64,000 nt of DNA, taken from assembly GCF_007097485.1 (NCBI RefSeq), contig NZ_VKDE01000002.1:207488-271487 (forward strand), written 5' to 3'. Position 1 is the stretch's first letter. Each line of letters starts with the position of its first letter. Below are positions 17,557-27,163 of the stretch, piece after piece. The translations under genes were made by a program, and so were the position numbers. The notes beneath the pieces were generated by a model that did not search any database, was not told the DNA's origin, and saw only the letters and a list, made by a program, of their open reading frames with translations. The DNA is from Carboxylicivirga sp. M1479 (GTDB lineage Bacteria; Bacteroidota; Bacteroidia; Bacteroidales; Marinilabiliaceae).

Positions 17557-18359
17557 TCCAATAAGAAATAGGCCAGTGTTTTAATAAGAAGTTCTGGCTG
17601 TTCAGCATGTAACCAATGGCCAGCATCAGGAATACTTATGAGTTCAGCATCTTTAAAAAACTTGCGAATAATCATGGTGTCTTCATCCATTATATAGCCC
17701 GATTTCTCTCCACGAATAAAAACTGCCGGCAAGCGTACTTGTTGTTCTTCTGGATTAAAATGGGAGAAACCATCCATTATTAACTCCAGTGTTTGTTTGA
17801 TTATTGGTAAGTTAAGTCGCCATTGGTAGGTGCCATCTTTTTGTCGCTCAACATTTTTAAGTAGGAACTGACGTAGTTTAGCATCGGGAAGTTTGGCAGA
17901 TAATTGTTGATCAATATTTTGGCGCGATTTAACCTCATCAAAACACACGTCTAGCATGCTGTTAATTATCAGTTCGTGATTGTTGGTGATTTGGGCGTAA
18001 TTGCTAAAGGATGCATAGGATTTAGGTGCTATATCTAAAATCACCAATTTGTTGACCCTTTCTGCATGCTTTAAGGCAAAATGCATGGCAGTTTTTCCAC
18101 CCATCGAGTGCCCAACTAAATGCGCACTCTCAATTTGTTTGTCATTGAAAAATTCGAGCAAGTCTTCCGACATGCTATCAAAGTCATGGACAGGGCTGTG
18201 GGGTGATTGACCGTGATTGCGCTGGTCAAGAATATAAATTCGATAATCTTTTTCGAGCTGTCGGGCTATTGAAACCCAATTATCAGAAGCGCCATATAGG
18301 CCATGCAATATTACCAGGGTTGGTCCGGCATGGCCATATTCACGGTGAAACAGTTTCAT
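17553..18359 (-). CDS. Alpha/beta hydrolase (YbfF-like esterase)
   Basis: A 268-residue cytoplasmic alpha/beta hydrolase. The oxyanion-hole motif LHGLYGASDNW, the nucleophile elbow GHSMGGK (Ser about residue 84) and the catalytic histidine in DAGHWLHAEQPELL are all present, with a DQRNHGQSPHS strand-loop typical of the YbfF/proline-iminopeptidase-like group. Substrates are short acyl esters in characterised relatives; specificity here is not inferable. It follows pdxJ by only 7 bp and is probably co-transcribed with it. Confidence 0.88.
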   Translation of the reverse strand: MKLFHREYGHAGPTLVILHGLYGASDNWVSIARQLEKDYRIYILDQRNHGQSPHSPVHDFDSMSEDLLEFFNDKQIESAHLVGHSMGGKTAMHFALKHAERVNKLVILDIAPKSYASFSNYAQITNNHELIINSMLDVCFDEVKSRQNIDQQLSAKLPDAKLRQFLLKNVERQKDGTYQWRLNLPIIKQTLELIMDGFSHFNPEEQQVRLPAVFIRGEKSGYIMDEDTMIIRKFFKDAELISIPDAGHWLHAEQPELLIKTLAYFLLD

Positions 18360-18366
18360 GATTAGC

Positions 18367-19083
18367 TTATTTAATCAATTGCTGTTGGTAAAGTTGTATG
18401 GTTTTTTCAAGGCCAATGTATAGAGCATCACTTATTAAGGCATGGCCAATCGAAACCTCCTTTAAATACGGAATACGCTCGTTGAAAAACTTCAGGTTAT
18501 CCAAATTTAAATCGTGACCTGCATTAATCTTTAAGCCAATTTTGTTCGCTAGCTCCGAGGCTTCAACAAAAGGAGCAATAGCTGCTTCTCTGTCTTTGCT
18601 GTATCCAATCGCATATGGTTCGGTATATAATTCTATGCGGTCGGTATTGGTTTTTACAGCACCCTCAATGTTGCTAAGGTTGGTGTCGATAAAAATAGAT
18701 GTACGAATACCAGCTTCACTAAAACGTCCGATTACATCCTGTAAAAAAGTAAGGTTATTTATCGTGTCCCAGCCTGCATTTGAGGTTAACGCTTCAGGTG
18801 GATCAGGTACCAATGTTACCTGGTGGGGGCGCACTGCTAATACCAAGTCTATAAACTCTTTTGAAGGATAGCCTTCGATATTAAACTCCGTTTTTATGGC
18901 AGGACGAATGTCATGAACATCTTTATAGCGTATGTGCCTTTCGTCTGGCCTGGGATGAACTGTTACGCCATCGCCACCAAATTCTTGTACATCAATAGCT
19001 GCTTTTAACACACTTGGTGTATTGCCTCCACGTGAATTGCGTAGCGTAGCAACCTTATTTATGTTAACACTTAATTTTGTCAT
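18367..19083 (-). CDS. pdxJ: Pyridoxine 5'-phosphate synthase
   Basis: A 238-residue TIM-barrel enzyme that condenses 1-deoxyxylulose 5-phosphate with 3-amino-2-oxopropyl phosphate to pyridoxine 5'-phosphate, the DXP-dependent vitamin B6 route. Family motifs: [16 protein letters not shown] at the N-terminus, [16 protein letters not shown], the EGYPSKEF loop, [20 protein letters not shown] and [12 protein letters not shown] near the end. Full length. PLP made here serves HisC and TrpB elsewhere in the window. Confidence 0.97.
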   Translation of the reverse strand: MTKLSVNINKVATLRNSRGGNTPSVLKAAIDVQEFGGDGVTVHPRPDERHIRYKDVHDIRPAIKTEFNIEGYPSKEFIDLVLAVRPHQVTLVPDPPEALTSNAGWDTINNLTFLQDVIGRFSEAGIRTSIFIDTNLSNIEGAVKTNTDRIELYTEPYAIGYSKDREAAIAPFVEASELANKIGLKINAGHDLNLDNLKFFNERIPYLKEVSIGHALISDALYIGLEKTIQLYQQQLIK

Positions 19084-19252
19084 TACTTTTTAATTGATGA
19101 ACACCCTTTATTGGGTGACTAAATGCAAAATAAACTATCCTTAAACTTTGTTTGTTATAATCATTGACAGTATTTTTAATACTCAAACAATTACGCAGAC
19201 AAAGGGTTCTTAATTGTCGCGCAAAATTATAAAGTATTTCCGAAAGTAATCT

Positions 19253-19918
19253 ATGTTGGCAAAAGAATTAATATCAGAAGTAGTACCATCTCTTAAAACC
19301 TCAGACACAGGGCTCGATGCTTTAAACTGGATGGAGGTCTTTAGAGTTTCTCATCTGCCAATTGTTAATCGGAAAGATTTTTTGGGTTTAATAGGAGATG
19401 TTGATATCTACGATTTAAACAAAGCCGAAGAGGCTTTGGGCAATCATTCATTGTCATATGCAAGGCCATATGTATATGTGCATCAGCATATTTTTGATGT
19501 TATTGAAGTGGCATCGCGATTAAAATTAACTGTTGTGCCTGTTTTAGATAAGAATGAAGAGTACATGGGATTAATCACACAAAGCGATCTCTTACATACC
19601 TTTGCTGATTTGATTGCAGCACATACTTCAGGGGGTATTATTGAGCTAGAGCTTATGCCTCATGATTATTCTTTATCTGAGATATCTCGTATTGTTGAGG
19701 ATGCAGATGCGAAAATATTAAGCTTGTATGTGTCTCAGCCAACCGATTCTGAAAAACTGTGTATTGCCATTAAATTGAATAGAACAGATTTGCGTTCGGT
19801 TATTAATGCGTTCGATAGATATGATTATTCCGTTAAAACAACCTATATTGGGGATGATTCCTACGATGATACTATGAAAAAGAACTACGATGCACTCATG
19901 CGGTATCTTGATATGTAG
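19253..19918 (+). CDS. Tandem CBS-domain protein
   Basis: A 221-residue cytoplasmic protein with two CBS domains (about residues 1-55 and 70-130; the second ends in NEEYMGLITQSDLLHTF) and a C-terminal ~80-residue ACT-like alpha/beta region (GIIELELMPHDYSLSEISRIVE). CBS pairs bind adenosyl nucleotides and act as energy sensors. The gene heads the envelope cluster, 17 bp before the BamA-like gene, an arrangement conserved in Bacteroidales as far as I recall. The target is unknown. Confidence 0.85.
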   Translation: MLAKELISEVVPSLKTSDTGLDALNWMEVFRVSHLPIVNRKDFLGLIGDVDIYDLNKAEEALGNHSLSYARPYVYVHQHIFDVIEVASRLKLTVVPVLDKNEEYMGLITQSDLLHTFADLIAAHTSGGIIELELMPHDYSLSEISRIVEDADAKILSLYVSQPTDSEKLCIAIKLNRTDLRSVINAFDRYDYSVKTTYIGDDSYDDTMKKNYDALMRYLDM

Positions 19919-19935
19919 TAGTTAAAAAGTGATTT

Positions 19936-21369
19936 ATGGATAAGGCTTATTTGAATAGCCTCAAAATCTTGATTTGGTGTATCTTATTGCACATCTTTTG
20001 TTTACCTGTTATTGCCAATAATTCAATTGATGATGGCGGTACACAGTTGAATGATGGCTATGTTGTGGTGCAAAAGGTCTTAATCTCAGGGAATAAAATC
20101 ACAAAGCCACGGGTGATATTAAACGAATTAATTTTTCAGCAAGGCGACAAACTGTTGGTGAGTAAATTGGGGCAAGTTGTCAAGCGGAGTCGGCATAATC
20201 TTCTTAATACTTCCCTCTTTAATTTTGTAACGATTCGATATACTCTTCAAGCAGATAACACCGTAGTTTTTCATGTAAATGTTGATGAGCGATGGTATTG
20301 GTGGGTTTTCCCAATATTTGAAGTGGCCGATCGTAACCTTAGTTCTTTTTTTAATAATGGGGATTGGTCAAGGGTAAATTATGGTGTTTACTTAAAACGC
20401 GATAATTTTCGTGGCCGTAATGAACAAATAGTTGCGCGTATTAGACTTGGTTTTACTACACAAATTATGTTGGGGTATAAATCACCCGAATTTCAGAAAC
20501 GAGGTGGTTGGGGTGCTTATTTCGATTTTCGCATGTACGACCAATTGCCTTATACTACCGAAGGTAATCAACAACTTTTTACAGGATTGGAAGAAGGTTT
20601 GGCACAGGTAACCTATTTTGGCTCTTTGTACTATTCCTTACGTTCAAATATTTATAATCGACATCGACTAGAGCTTAGCTATAAAAACTATAATGTGAGC
20701 GATTCAATAATTGACAAAAATCCCAATTACCTGGTTGACGGAGGAAATGAACTGCAATTTATGGAGTTGAAATACGCCTTTGCTCGTGATAAACGAGATT
20801 CAAAAGTGTATCCCCTTAAGGGTAATCGATTAATGGTTGATGCCATGCAATCTGGATTTGGTGTGTGGGAAGGCGGATTAAGTAATTTGAAAATAGCCAG
20901 TCAGTACGATCAGCATTTTAAACTATATGATCGCTGGCATTGGTCGAGTAGTTTATACGGTGAATATAATACGAGTAATAACCTGCCCTATGTGCTGAAT
21001 ACTGGGAGTGGGTATCGAAGTTTTATGAATGGATATGAATTATACGTAATAGATGGAACGCGATTAGGAACTATGAAAAATCAAATGTTATTTACCCTGT
21101 TAAAGCCGCGCGTTAAAAATATTGGCTTTATGCCATTAACCCAATTCGCGAAGGTCAATTATGCATTCTATCTGAAAGCCTACTACGATTTTGGATATGT
21201 TTGGCATGAGAATCCGGCAATAACTAATACATTTGCTAATGATTGGCAGTATGGTTACGGTGCCGGACTCGACTTTGTTACTTTTTACGATATGGTCTGG
21301 AGTTTTAATTATTCCGTCAATAAGCACAAGCAACATGGCTTTTTTGTACATTTCAATATGGCCATTTAA
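19936..21369 (+). CDS. BamA/TamA-like outer-membrane protein with a short POTRA region
   Basis: A 477-residue exported protein: N-terminal signal (ILIWCILLHIFCLPVIAN), one POTRA-like unit (VVVQKVLISGNKITKPRVILNEL... to about residue 105) and a C-terminal barrel of about 370 residues with the DKRDSKVYPLKGNRL strand typical of Omp85-family barrels. It is much shorter than BamA (five POTRAs) and is separate from the true bamA at 23979. A role in outer-membrane protein or lipid insertion is inferred from family and neighbours only. It is translated just before nadK, with a 24-bp gap. Confidence 0.75.
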   Translation: MDKAYLNSLKILIWCILLHIFCLPVIANNSIDDGGTQLNDGYVVVQKVLISGNKITKPRVILNELIFQQGDKLLVSKLGQVVKRSRHNLLNTSLFNFVTIRYTLQADNTVVFHVNVDERWYWWVFPIFEVADRNLSSFFNNGDWSRVNYGVYLKRDNFRGRNEQIVARIRLGFTTQIMLGYKSPEFQKRGGWGAYFDFRMYDQLPYTTEGNQQLFTGLEEGLAQVTYFGSLYYSLRSNIYNRHRLELSYKNYNVSDSIIDKNPNYLVDGGNELQFMELKYAFARDKRDSKVYPLKGNRLMVDAMQSGFGVWEGGLSNLKIASQYDQHFKLYDRWHWSSSLYGEYNTSNNLPYVLNTGSGYRSFMNGYELYVIDGTRLGTMKNQMLFTLLKPRVKNIGFMPLTQFAKVNYAFYLKAYYDFGYVWHENPAITNTFANDWQYGYGAGLDFVTFYDMVWSFNYSVNKHKQHGFFVHFNMAI

Positions 21370-21393
21370 TACTTATTGATTAAAACTATTATC

Positions 21394-22272
21394 ATGCAAA
21401 TAGCTGTATTTGGCAAGCAGTTTAATAAAGTGTTTTTTAATTCCTGTAGAAACTTATTTCAGCTTTTTAAAGAGCACGAAGTGGAAGTGATTATTTATAA
21501 GCCATTTTATGAGTTTTTGCTGACGGATGTTAAAATGAAACCCGAAGTGAGTGGTTTTTTTACTGATCACGAAGGAGTTCGACATGCTGATTTGGTTTTT
21601 AGTATTGGAGGTGATGGAACTTTTTTAGAGGCTGTTACATTTGTTGGGGATAAAGGGATTCCAATTGTGGGTGTTAATAGTGGTCGCTTAGGTTTTTTAG
21701 CAGATATTTCCCAATCGGAGATGCAAGTTGCCATTCGTCAGGTGTTGGAGGGGAATTACCAAGTAAGACAGCTAGATTTGTTAGCTCTTAAAACGGAAGA
21801 TGGATGTTTTGGCAATAATAATTTTGCTTTAAACGAATTGGCTATTACCAAAAGAGATAGTTCGGCCATGATTACCATTCATACCTATGTCAACGATAAG
21901 TTCTTAAATTCTTTTTGGGCCGATGGTTTAATTATATCAACAACAACTGGTTCAACAGCATATTCTTTAAGTGTTGGAGGTCCTATTCTGCACCCTGATA
22001 GTAAAAGTTTCATTATTACTCCTATTGCTCCGCACAATTTAAACGTTCGACCTGTTGTTGTCCCTAACGATGTGGAAATTACCTTAAAAGTTGAGGGTCG
22101 CGATTCGAAGTTTTTGGCTTCTCTTGATTCTCGAAGTGAAGTGTTTGAAAATACGGTTCATCTCAAAGTGAAAAAAGCAGGGTTTAGCGTTAAAGTAATT
22201 GAACTGGAGGGGCATTCATTCTTCACAACATTGCGTAATAAATTAATGTGGGGTGTTGATAAGCGCAATTAA
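21394..22272 (+). CDS. nadK: NAD kinase
   Basis: A 292-residue ATP-NAD kinase that makes NADP. The signature GGDGTF lies at residues 72-77 with catalytic Asp75; the second motif NELAI and the glycine-rich TTTGSTAYSLSVGGPI region follow, then IAPHNLNVRP. I use the ATG at 21394 (MQIAVFGKQF), which matches the family N-terminus; an upstream TTG at 21376 would add six unlikely residues. It belongs to the plus-strand envelope cluster. Confidence 0.95.
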   Translation: MQIAVFGKQFNKVFFNSCRNLFQLFKEHEVEVIIYKPFYEFLLTDVKMKPEVSGFFTDHEGVRHADLVFSIGGDGTFLEAVTFVGDKGIPIVGVNSGRLGFLADISQSEMQVAIRQVLEGNYQVRQLDLLALKTEDGCFGNNNFALNELAITKRDSSAMITIHTYVNDKFLNSFWADGLIISTTTGSTAYSLSVGGPILHPDSKSFIITPIAPHNLNVRPVVVPNDVEITLKVEGRDSKFLASLDSRSEVFENTVHLKVKKAGFSVKVIELEGHSFFTTLRNKLMWGVDKRN

Positions 22273-22407
22273 TCTTTATTTTAGTGCAATATTTTTTGCA
22301 TAATTGTGTTTGAAACTTGTATTATTCTTCGAGAATGCTGCAACTGACCCAACAATGTATTCCGTATAAAAATGTTGAAAATAGCAACCGTATTACAAAT
22401 ATTTAAA

Positions 22408-23133
22408 ATGAAGCGCTATGCCCTTTTGGGTGTTGTTGTATTGATGATTTTTAAAAGTATGGTCGTTGGTGCGCAAGATAGGCTTGAACTGGGTGGGTTT
22501 GTAGGTGCTTCATATTATTTTGGTGATTTAAGCAAGGGTATTCCCTTTGCGAATTCTCATTTTGCAGGTGGGGGTATCGGACGTTATGTGTTTACCGATC
22601 GAATAGCGCTAAAAGGGATGGCCCTTTTTGGGAGTATTAGTGGTGACTATCATGGCCAAGATCTTAAATATCTAGAATCAAGCGATGCTAACTATGAATT
22701 TAATAGAAGTATTGGTGATTTGTCTGCCCAGGTAGAGTTTAATTTTCGTTCATACGACCATAAATTTATTTCATCAACAACTTTTACGCCGTACATATCA
22801 GCGGGGCTTGCTACAACTATTTATAACAGAATTGATACTGATAATGAAAATTCTGCCGGCAAACCAAGTTTTATATTATCTTTGCCGTTCGGTATAGGTG
22901 CGAAGTACAAGATTAATAAATATGTTAGAGTAGGGGCCGAGTGGACCTTTCGCAAAACATTTGTTGATGACTTGGATTACATGGGCGATGGGAGTATTAA
23001 TCCTTCTGACCCATATGGATTTGGAGAGAGTACCTATACGCATAATAACGATTGGATATCGTTTGCAGGTGTTTACGTGACAATAAGTATGTTGAAACGG
23101 AAAACCAAATGTAATGATGGTATAAAAAAATAG
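22408..23133 (+). CDS. PorG-like outer-membrane protein (DUF6089), type IX secretion
   Basis: A 241-residue predicted beta-barrel with a signal peptide (RYALLGVVVLMIFKSMVVGAQ) when started at the ATG at 22408; a start at 22372 would place 12 residues before the leader. The mature N-terminus LELGGFVGASYYFGDLSKG is typical of the DUF6089/PorG family. In Porphyromonas gingivalis PorG sits directly before uppS and omp85/bamA, exactly as here, and is required for the type IX secretion system. The call rests on this synteny and the barrel pattern. No other T9SS core gene is in the window. Confidence 0.75.
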   Translation: MKRYALLGVVVLMIFKSMVVGAQDRLELGGFVGASYYFGDLSKGIPFANSHFAGGGIGRYVFTDRIALKGMALFGSISGDYHGQDLKYLESSDANYEFNRSIGDLSAQVEFNFRSYDHKFISSTTFTPYISAGLATTIYNRIDTDNENSAGKPSFILSLPFGIGAKYKINKYVRVGAEWTFRKTFVDDLDYMGDGSINPSDPYGFGESTYTHNNDWISFAGVYVTISMLKRKTKCNDGIKK

Positions 23134-23146
23134 ACAGTTTGAACGA

Positions 23147-23890
23147 ATGTCGTTAAAAGACGAACTAATAAAGGATAGACTGCCAAAGCATGTGGCAATT
23201 ATAATGGATGGTAACGGGCGCTGGGCTAAAAAACGAGGTAATGCTCGTGTTTTTGGTCATAAGCATGGTGTTACCGCCGTTCGTGAAACTACAGAAACCG
23301 CCGCTGAGTTGGGTATTGAGTACTTAACGCTTTATGCTTTCAGTACCGAAAACTGGAATCGTCCTAAAACAGAGGTCGATGCTTTGATGAGTCTATTAGT
23401 TTCTACCATCAGTTCAGAAACTGGCACCTTAATGAAAAATAACGTACGCCTAAATACAATAGGCTGCAAAGAATCATTACCTAAAGGTGTTCAGAAAAAA
23501 CTCAATGACTGTATCGAAAAAACTTCTGCAAATAGCGGATTGACTTTAACATTGGCCCTGAGCTATAGTTCGCGATGGGAAATTATTGAGGCATTTAAAA
23601 AAGTGGCTCAGGATGTTAAAGATAATCAATTAGATGTGGATGATATTGATGCTGACATGGTATCCAATTATATGACTACTGCCGGTATTCCTGATCCTGA
23701 ATTAATGATCAGAACTAGCGGTGAGTATCGGATAAGTAATTTTTTACTTTGGCAGTTAGCTTATTCTGAGCTATATTTCTGCGATATTTTATGGCCCGAC
23801 TTTAGGAGAGATGATTTATATCGGGCTCTACTTGATTTTCAAGGGCGCGAAAGGCGTTTTGGAAAAACAGGTGATCAGATAAAAAAATAA
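23147..23890 (+). CDS. uppS: Isoprenyl transferase (undecaprenyl diphosphate synthase)
   Basis: A 247-residue cis-prenyltransferase that makes the C55 lipid carrier for peptidoglycan and surface glycans. Catalytic Asp21 lies in MDGNGRWAKKRG; later family motifs are LYAFSTENWNRP, GIPDPELMIRTSGEYRISNFLLWQ (seen as two conserved blocks) and the aspartate/glutamate segment ELYFCDILWPDF. Length is normal. Located 14 bp after the PorG-like gene and before bamA. Confidence 0.96.
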   Translation: MSLKDELIKDRLPKHVAIIMDGNGRWAKKRGNARVFGHKHGVTAVRETTETAAELGIEYLTLYAFSTENWNRPKTEVDALMSLLVSTISSETGTLMKNNVRLNTIGCKESLPKGVQKKLNDCIEKTSANSGLTLTLALSYSSRWEIIEAFKKVAQDVKDNQLDVDDIDADMVSNYMTTAGIPDPELMIRTSGEYRISNFLLWQLAYSELYFCDILWPDFRRDDLYRALLDFQGRERRFGKTGDQIKK

Positions 23891-23978
23891 AGGTTATTCA
23901 GAGCGAGAGGATGAGAGGAGAGGATGACACTTTATAGTAATCTAAACGAACAAACTATTGAATTGCATGAAGGGTAAT

Positions 23979-26573
23979 ATGCTTAATAAGATAATAATTG
24001 TTTTACTATTTGTATTTTCATTAATAAATATAAATGGACAAACAACCGAAGTCCCCAATATCTCCTATTCAGGAACGCCACGTAAATATGTGATAGCCGA
24101 GATTAATGTTACAGGAGTAGAAAATCTCGATCCAAAAATATTGGTGAATATTAGTGGCTTGAAAGTAGGACAGCAAATTACAGTTCCTGGAGATGAAATA
24201 TCGGAAGCCATTCGTCGCTATTGGCAACACGGACTTTTTTCTGATGCAAAAATCAAAGCAACTAAAATTGAAGGACGTGATATATATCTTGAGATTTATT
24301 TGAAAGAACGTCCGCGATTGTCGGAGATGTATTTCAGCGGTTTAAAAAAGAACGAAATTGAAACAGTGGAAGAGAAAGTGGCCATGATGAAAGGTTCACA
24401 GGTAACTCCATTTATGGTTTCAAGGGCTGAGAAATATATTACGCGTCATTTTGTTGATAAGGGATTTTACAATGTGGAAGTCAACATTGTTCAAAAAGAT
24501 GACCCAGCAAAAGCCAACCACGTAACTTTAGATATTAACGTTGATAAGAAAGATAAAGTAAAAGTTAACTCTCTATCATTTGAAGGTAACGAGGTGCTGA
24601 CAGATAGCAAGCTTAATCGTACCATGAAAAAGACCAACGAAAAGGGTCAGGTACTTAATTTCTTCCGTAGTAAAAAATTCATCGTTGAAAAATACGAAGA
24701 AGATGTAGCTGCTATTATCACAAAGTATAATGAAATGGGTTATCGCGATGCCCGAATTGTAACCGAAGAAGTTTCAAAAAATATTGAGGACAATACTGTA
24801 GATGTAAAACTTGTTCTCGAAGAAGGTAATAAGTATTTCTTTGGTGATATTTCTTGGGTGGGAAATACAATTTATCCATCTGAATTATTAGCATACGATT
24901 TACGCATTCAAAAAGGTGATGTTTTTAACCAAACCTATTTGGATGAACGTTTAATAAGTGATGAAGATGCTGTTCATAATCGCTACATGGATAATGGCTA
25001 CTTATTTTCTAACATCAACCCTGTGGAAACAGGTGTTAGAGGTGATACCATTGATATTGAAATGCGTATTTATGAAGGACAGCAAGCAACCATTAATAAA
25101 GTAATTATAAGGGGTAACACAAAAACACACGAGCATGTTGTTCGTCGTGAGATACGTACCAAGCCAGGTCAGTTATTTAGCAAGTCTGAATTAATCAGAA
25201 CAGTACGTGAATTGGCTCAGTTAGGTCACTTCGATCCTGAAAATATTTCGCCAGATGTTCAGCCTAATCCTGATAACGGAACAGTAGATTTAGTTTATCA
25301 GCTTGAAGAAAAAGCCAACGATCAGATTGAATTATCTGGAGGTTGGGGTGCTGGTATGTTTGTAGGTTCCTTAGGTTTGAAGTTTACTAACTTCTCAATG
25401 CGTAACTTCTTTAATAAAGAAGCATGGCGACCTTTACCAACAGGTGACGGACAAACTTTAGCATTAAGAGCTCAAACAAACGGAAAATTTTACCAATCAT
25501 ATAGTTTATCATTTACTGAGCCTTGGTTAGGTGGTAAGAAACCAAATTCACTTAGTTTTTCTATTTACCATTCTATTCAAACTGGTGTAAGTTCTAATTA
25601 TTATGATCCTCGTTATGGTTATGGCGGTGGTTATGGCGGTTACGGCGGAGGCTATGGTGGAGGCTACGGCGGTGGTTATGGCGGTGGCTACGGAATGACT
25701 GATCCCGAGGCCATTGATCAGCACATGAAAATTACTGGTATGTCTTTAGGTTTTGGTAAACGCTTACGTTGGCCTGATGATTTCTTCTCGTTATACACTG
25801 AGGTGAGTTACCAACGTTATGATATGCTTGATTGGAACTACTTTATTATGCAGAACGGTATTTCTAATAATCTTAACTTTAAAGTTATGTTGAGCCGTCG
25901 TTCTATTAATAACCCAATTTATACACGAAATGGATCTGATTTCTCGGTAGGTTTAGAATTTACACCACCTTGGTCAATGTTCCAGGAAGATAAAGATTGG
26001 GCCAATGCATCTGATGAAGAAAAGTATCAACGTATAGAATATCATAAATGGACTTTCAAGGGAGCTGTTTACAAACCAATTGATGCCGCACAAAAACTAG
26101 TTGTGATGGGTAAAATGGAAATGGGTTTCCTCGGGTATTATAATAAAGATCTTCAATCGCCTTTCGAGAAGTTTGTATTAGGAGGTGATGGAATGGCTGG
26201 ATTTAGTATGGCTGGTAGTGAGACAATTGGTTTAAGAGGATATGAAAATTCATCATTAACCCCATATAATACAACAGGCTCGTACGATGGTAATATTTAT
26301 AATAAGTTAACCATGGAAGTACGTTATCCTCTTGCACTTCAACCATCTGCTACTGTTTATGCTTTAGCGTTCTTAGAAGCAGGTAACGCTTGGAGTCAGT
26401 ACGAAGATTATAACCCGTTTGAGTTGAAACGTGCTGCCGGTGTTGGATTACGTATATTCTTACCTATTTTTGGATTAATGGGTATTGATTGGGGTTATGG
26501 TTTCGACGATAGCTTGTATCGACGCAATGCTGGAGGTAGTCAATTCCATTTCGTAATTGGTCAAAGTTTCTAA
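23979..26573 (+). CDS. bamA: Outer membrane protein assembly factor BamA
   Basis: About 864 residues: signal peptide (KIIIVLLFVFSLININGQ), five POTRA domains (about residues 35-430) and an Omp85 barrel that ends in a terminal phenylalanine (FHFVIGQSF). BamA inserts beta-barrel proteins into the outer membrane. I chose the ATG at 23979 because GAAGGG lies just upstream; ATG 23967 is an alternative. The barrel contains an unusual Gly/Tyr-rich loop of YGG repeats at about residues 545-573 (DNA 25614-25697). uppS is upstream and three Skp-like genes are downstream. Confidence 0.95.
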   Translation: MLNKIIIVLLFVFSLININGQTTEVPNISYSGTPRKYVIAEINVTGVENLDPKILVNISGLKVGQQITVPGDEISEAIRRYWQHGLFSDAKIKATKIEGRDIYLEIYLKERPRLSEMYFSGLKKNEIETVEEKVAMMKGSQVTPFMVSRAEKYITRHFVDKGFYNVEVNIVQKDDPAKANHVTLDINVDKKDKVKVNSLSFEGNEVLTDSKLNRTMKKTNEKGQVLNFFRSKKFIVEKYEEDVAAIITKYNEMGYRDARIVTEEVSKNIEDNTVDVKLVLEEGNKYFFGDISWVGNTIYPSELLAYDLRIQKGDVFNQTYLDERLISDEDAVHNRYMDNGYLFSNINPVETGVRGDTIDIEMRIYEGQQATINKVIIRGNTKTHEHVVRREIRTKPGQLFSKSELIRTVRELAQLGHFDPENISPDVQPNPDNGTVDLVYQLEEKANDQIELSGGWGAGMFVGSLGLKFTNFSMRNFFNKEAWRPLPTGDGQTLALRAQTNGKFYQSYSLSFTEPWLGGKKPNSLSFSIYHSIQTGVSSNYYDPRYGYGGGYGGYGGGYGGGYGGGYGGGYGMTDPEAIDQHMKITGMSLGFGKRLRWPDDFFSLYTEVSYQRYDMLDWNYFIMQNGISNNLNFKVMLSRRSINNPIYTRNGSDFSVGLEFTPPWSMFQEDKDWANASDEEKYQRIEYHKWTFKGAVYKPIDAAQKLVVMGKMEMGFLGYYNKDLQSPFEKFVLGGDGMAGFSMAGSETIGLRGYENSSLTPYNTTGSYDGNIYNKLTMEVRYPLALQPSATVYALAFLEAGNAWSQYEDYNPFELKRAAGVGLRIFLPIFGLMGIDWGYGFDDSLYRRNAGGSQFHFVIGQSF
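25614..25697 (+). repeat. Gly/Tyr codon repeat inside bamA
   Basis: An imperfect 12-bp tandem repeat (TATGGCGGTGGT and variants with synonymous changes) coding for repeated GYGG units in a predicted surface loop of the BamA barrel. Codons alternate TAT/TAC and GGC/GGT/GGA, so the protein sequence, not the DNA, seems to be kept. Confidence 0.8.
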
Positions 26574-26636
26574 TAAAGAGATGAATAGTAGTTTGGTTTG
26601 ATTTTTGTTTAAGCTTGTTGCATAAAAATATAAGCT

Positions 26637-27149
26637 ATGAAAAATATCTTGTTATTATTATTGTTGTTTGTTGGCCAAATGGCAATTGCACAAAAGTATG
26701 CTTTTGTTGACTCGGAATATATTTTACGCAATGTGCCCGCTTACGAAGCTGCGAATGAACAACTTTCACAGCTTTCAAGTAAATGGCAATCGGAAGTTGA
26801 AGTGCGTTTTGACGAAATAGCACAGCTTTACAAAACCTATCAGGCCGAAAATGTTTTCTTGTCCAACGAAATGAAAGTGAAACGAGAAAATGAAATCATT
26901 GAAAAGGAAAAACAGGCTAAACAGTTACAGCAAAATTATTTTGGTCAAGATGGTGAATTGTTTAAGCGACGTGAAGCCTTGGTAAAACCAATACAAGATG
27001 AAATATTTAATGCGATATCTGATTTGGCATCAGAAAACAACATCGCTGCAGTATTTGATAAAGCATCCGGTATGGGAATAATGTTTGTCGATTCTAAGTA
27101 CGATATAAGTGATGATGTATTGGTTGAACTTGGATATAAAAGTGAATAA
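26637..27149 (+). CDS. Skp/OmpH-family periplasmic chaperone, copy 1
   Basis: A 170-residue secreted protein: signal peptide KNILLLLLLFVGQMAIAQ, then the short strand KYAFVDSEYILRNVPAYE typical of OmpH/Skp, a long charged coiled-coil arm (about residues 45-115), and a C-terminal strand segment (NNIAAVFDKASGMGIMFVD). Skp trimers hold unfolded outer-membrane proteins for BamA, the product of the gene just upstream. It is the first and most divergent of three consecutive paralogues. Confidence 0.88.
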   Translation: MKNILLLLLLFVGQMAIAQKYAFVDSEYILRNVPAYEAANEQLSQLSSKWQSEVEVRFDEIAQLYKTYQAENVFLSNEMKVKRENEIIEKEKQAKQLQQNYFGQDGELFKRREALVKPIQDEIFNAISDLASENNIAAVFDKASGMGIMFVDSKYDISDDVLVELGYKSE

Positions 27150-27163
27150 CTAAATAATTAAAT

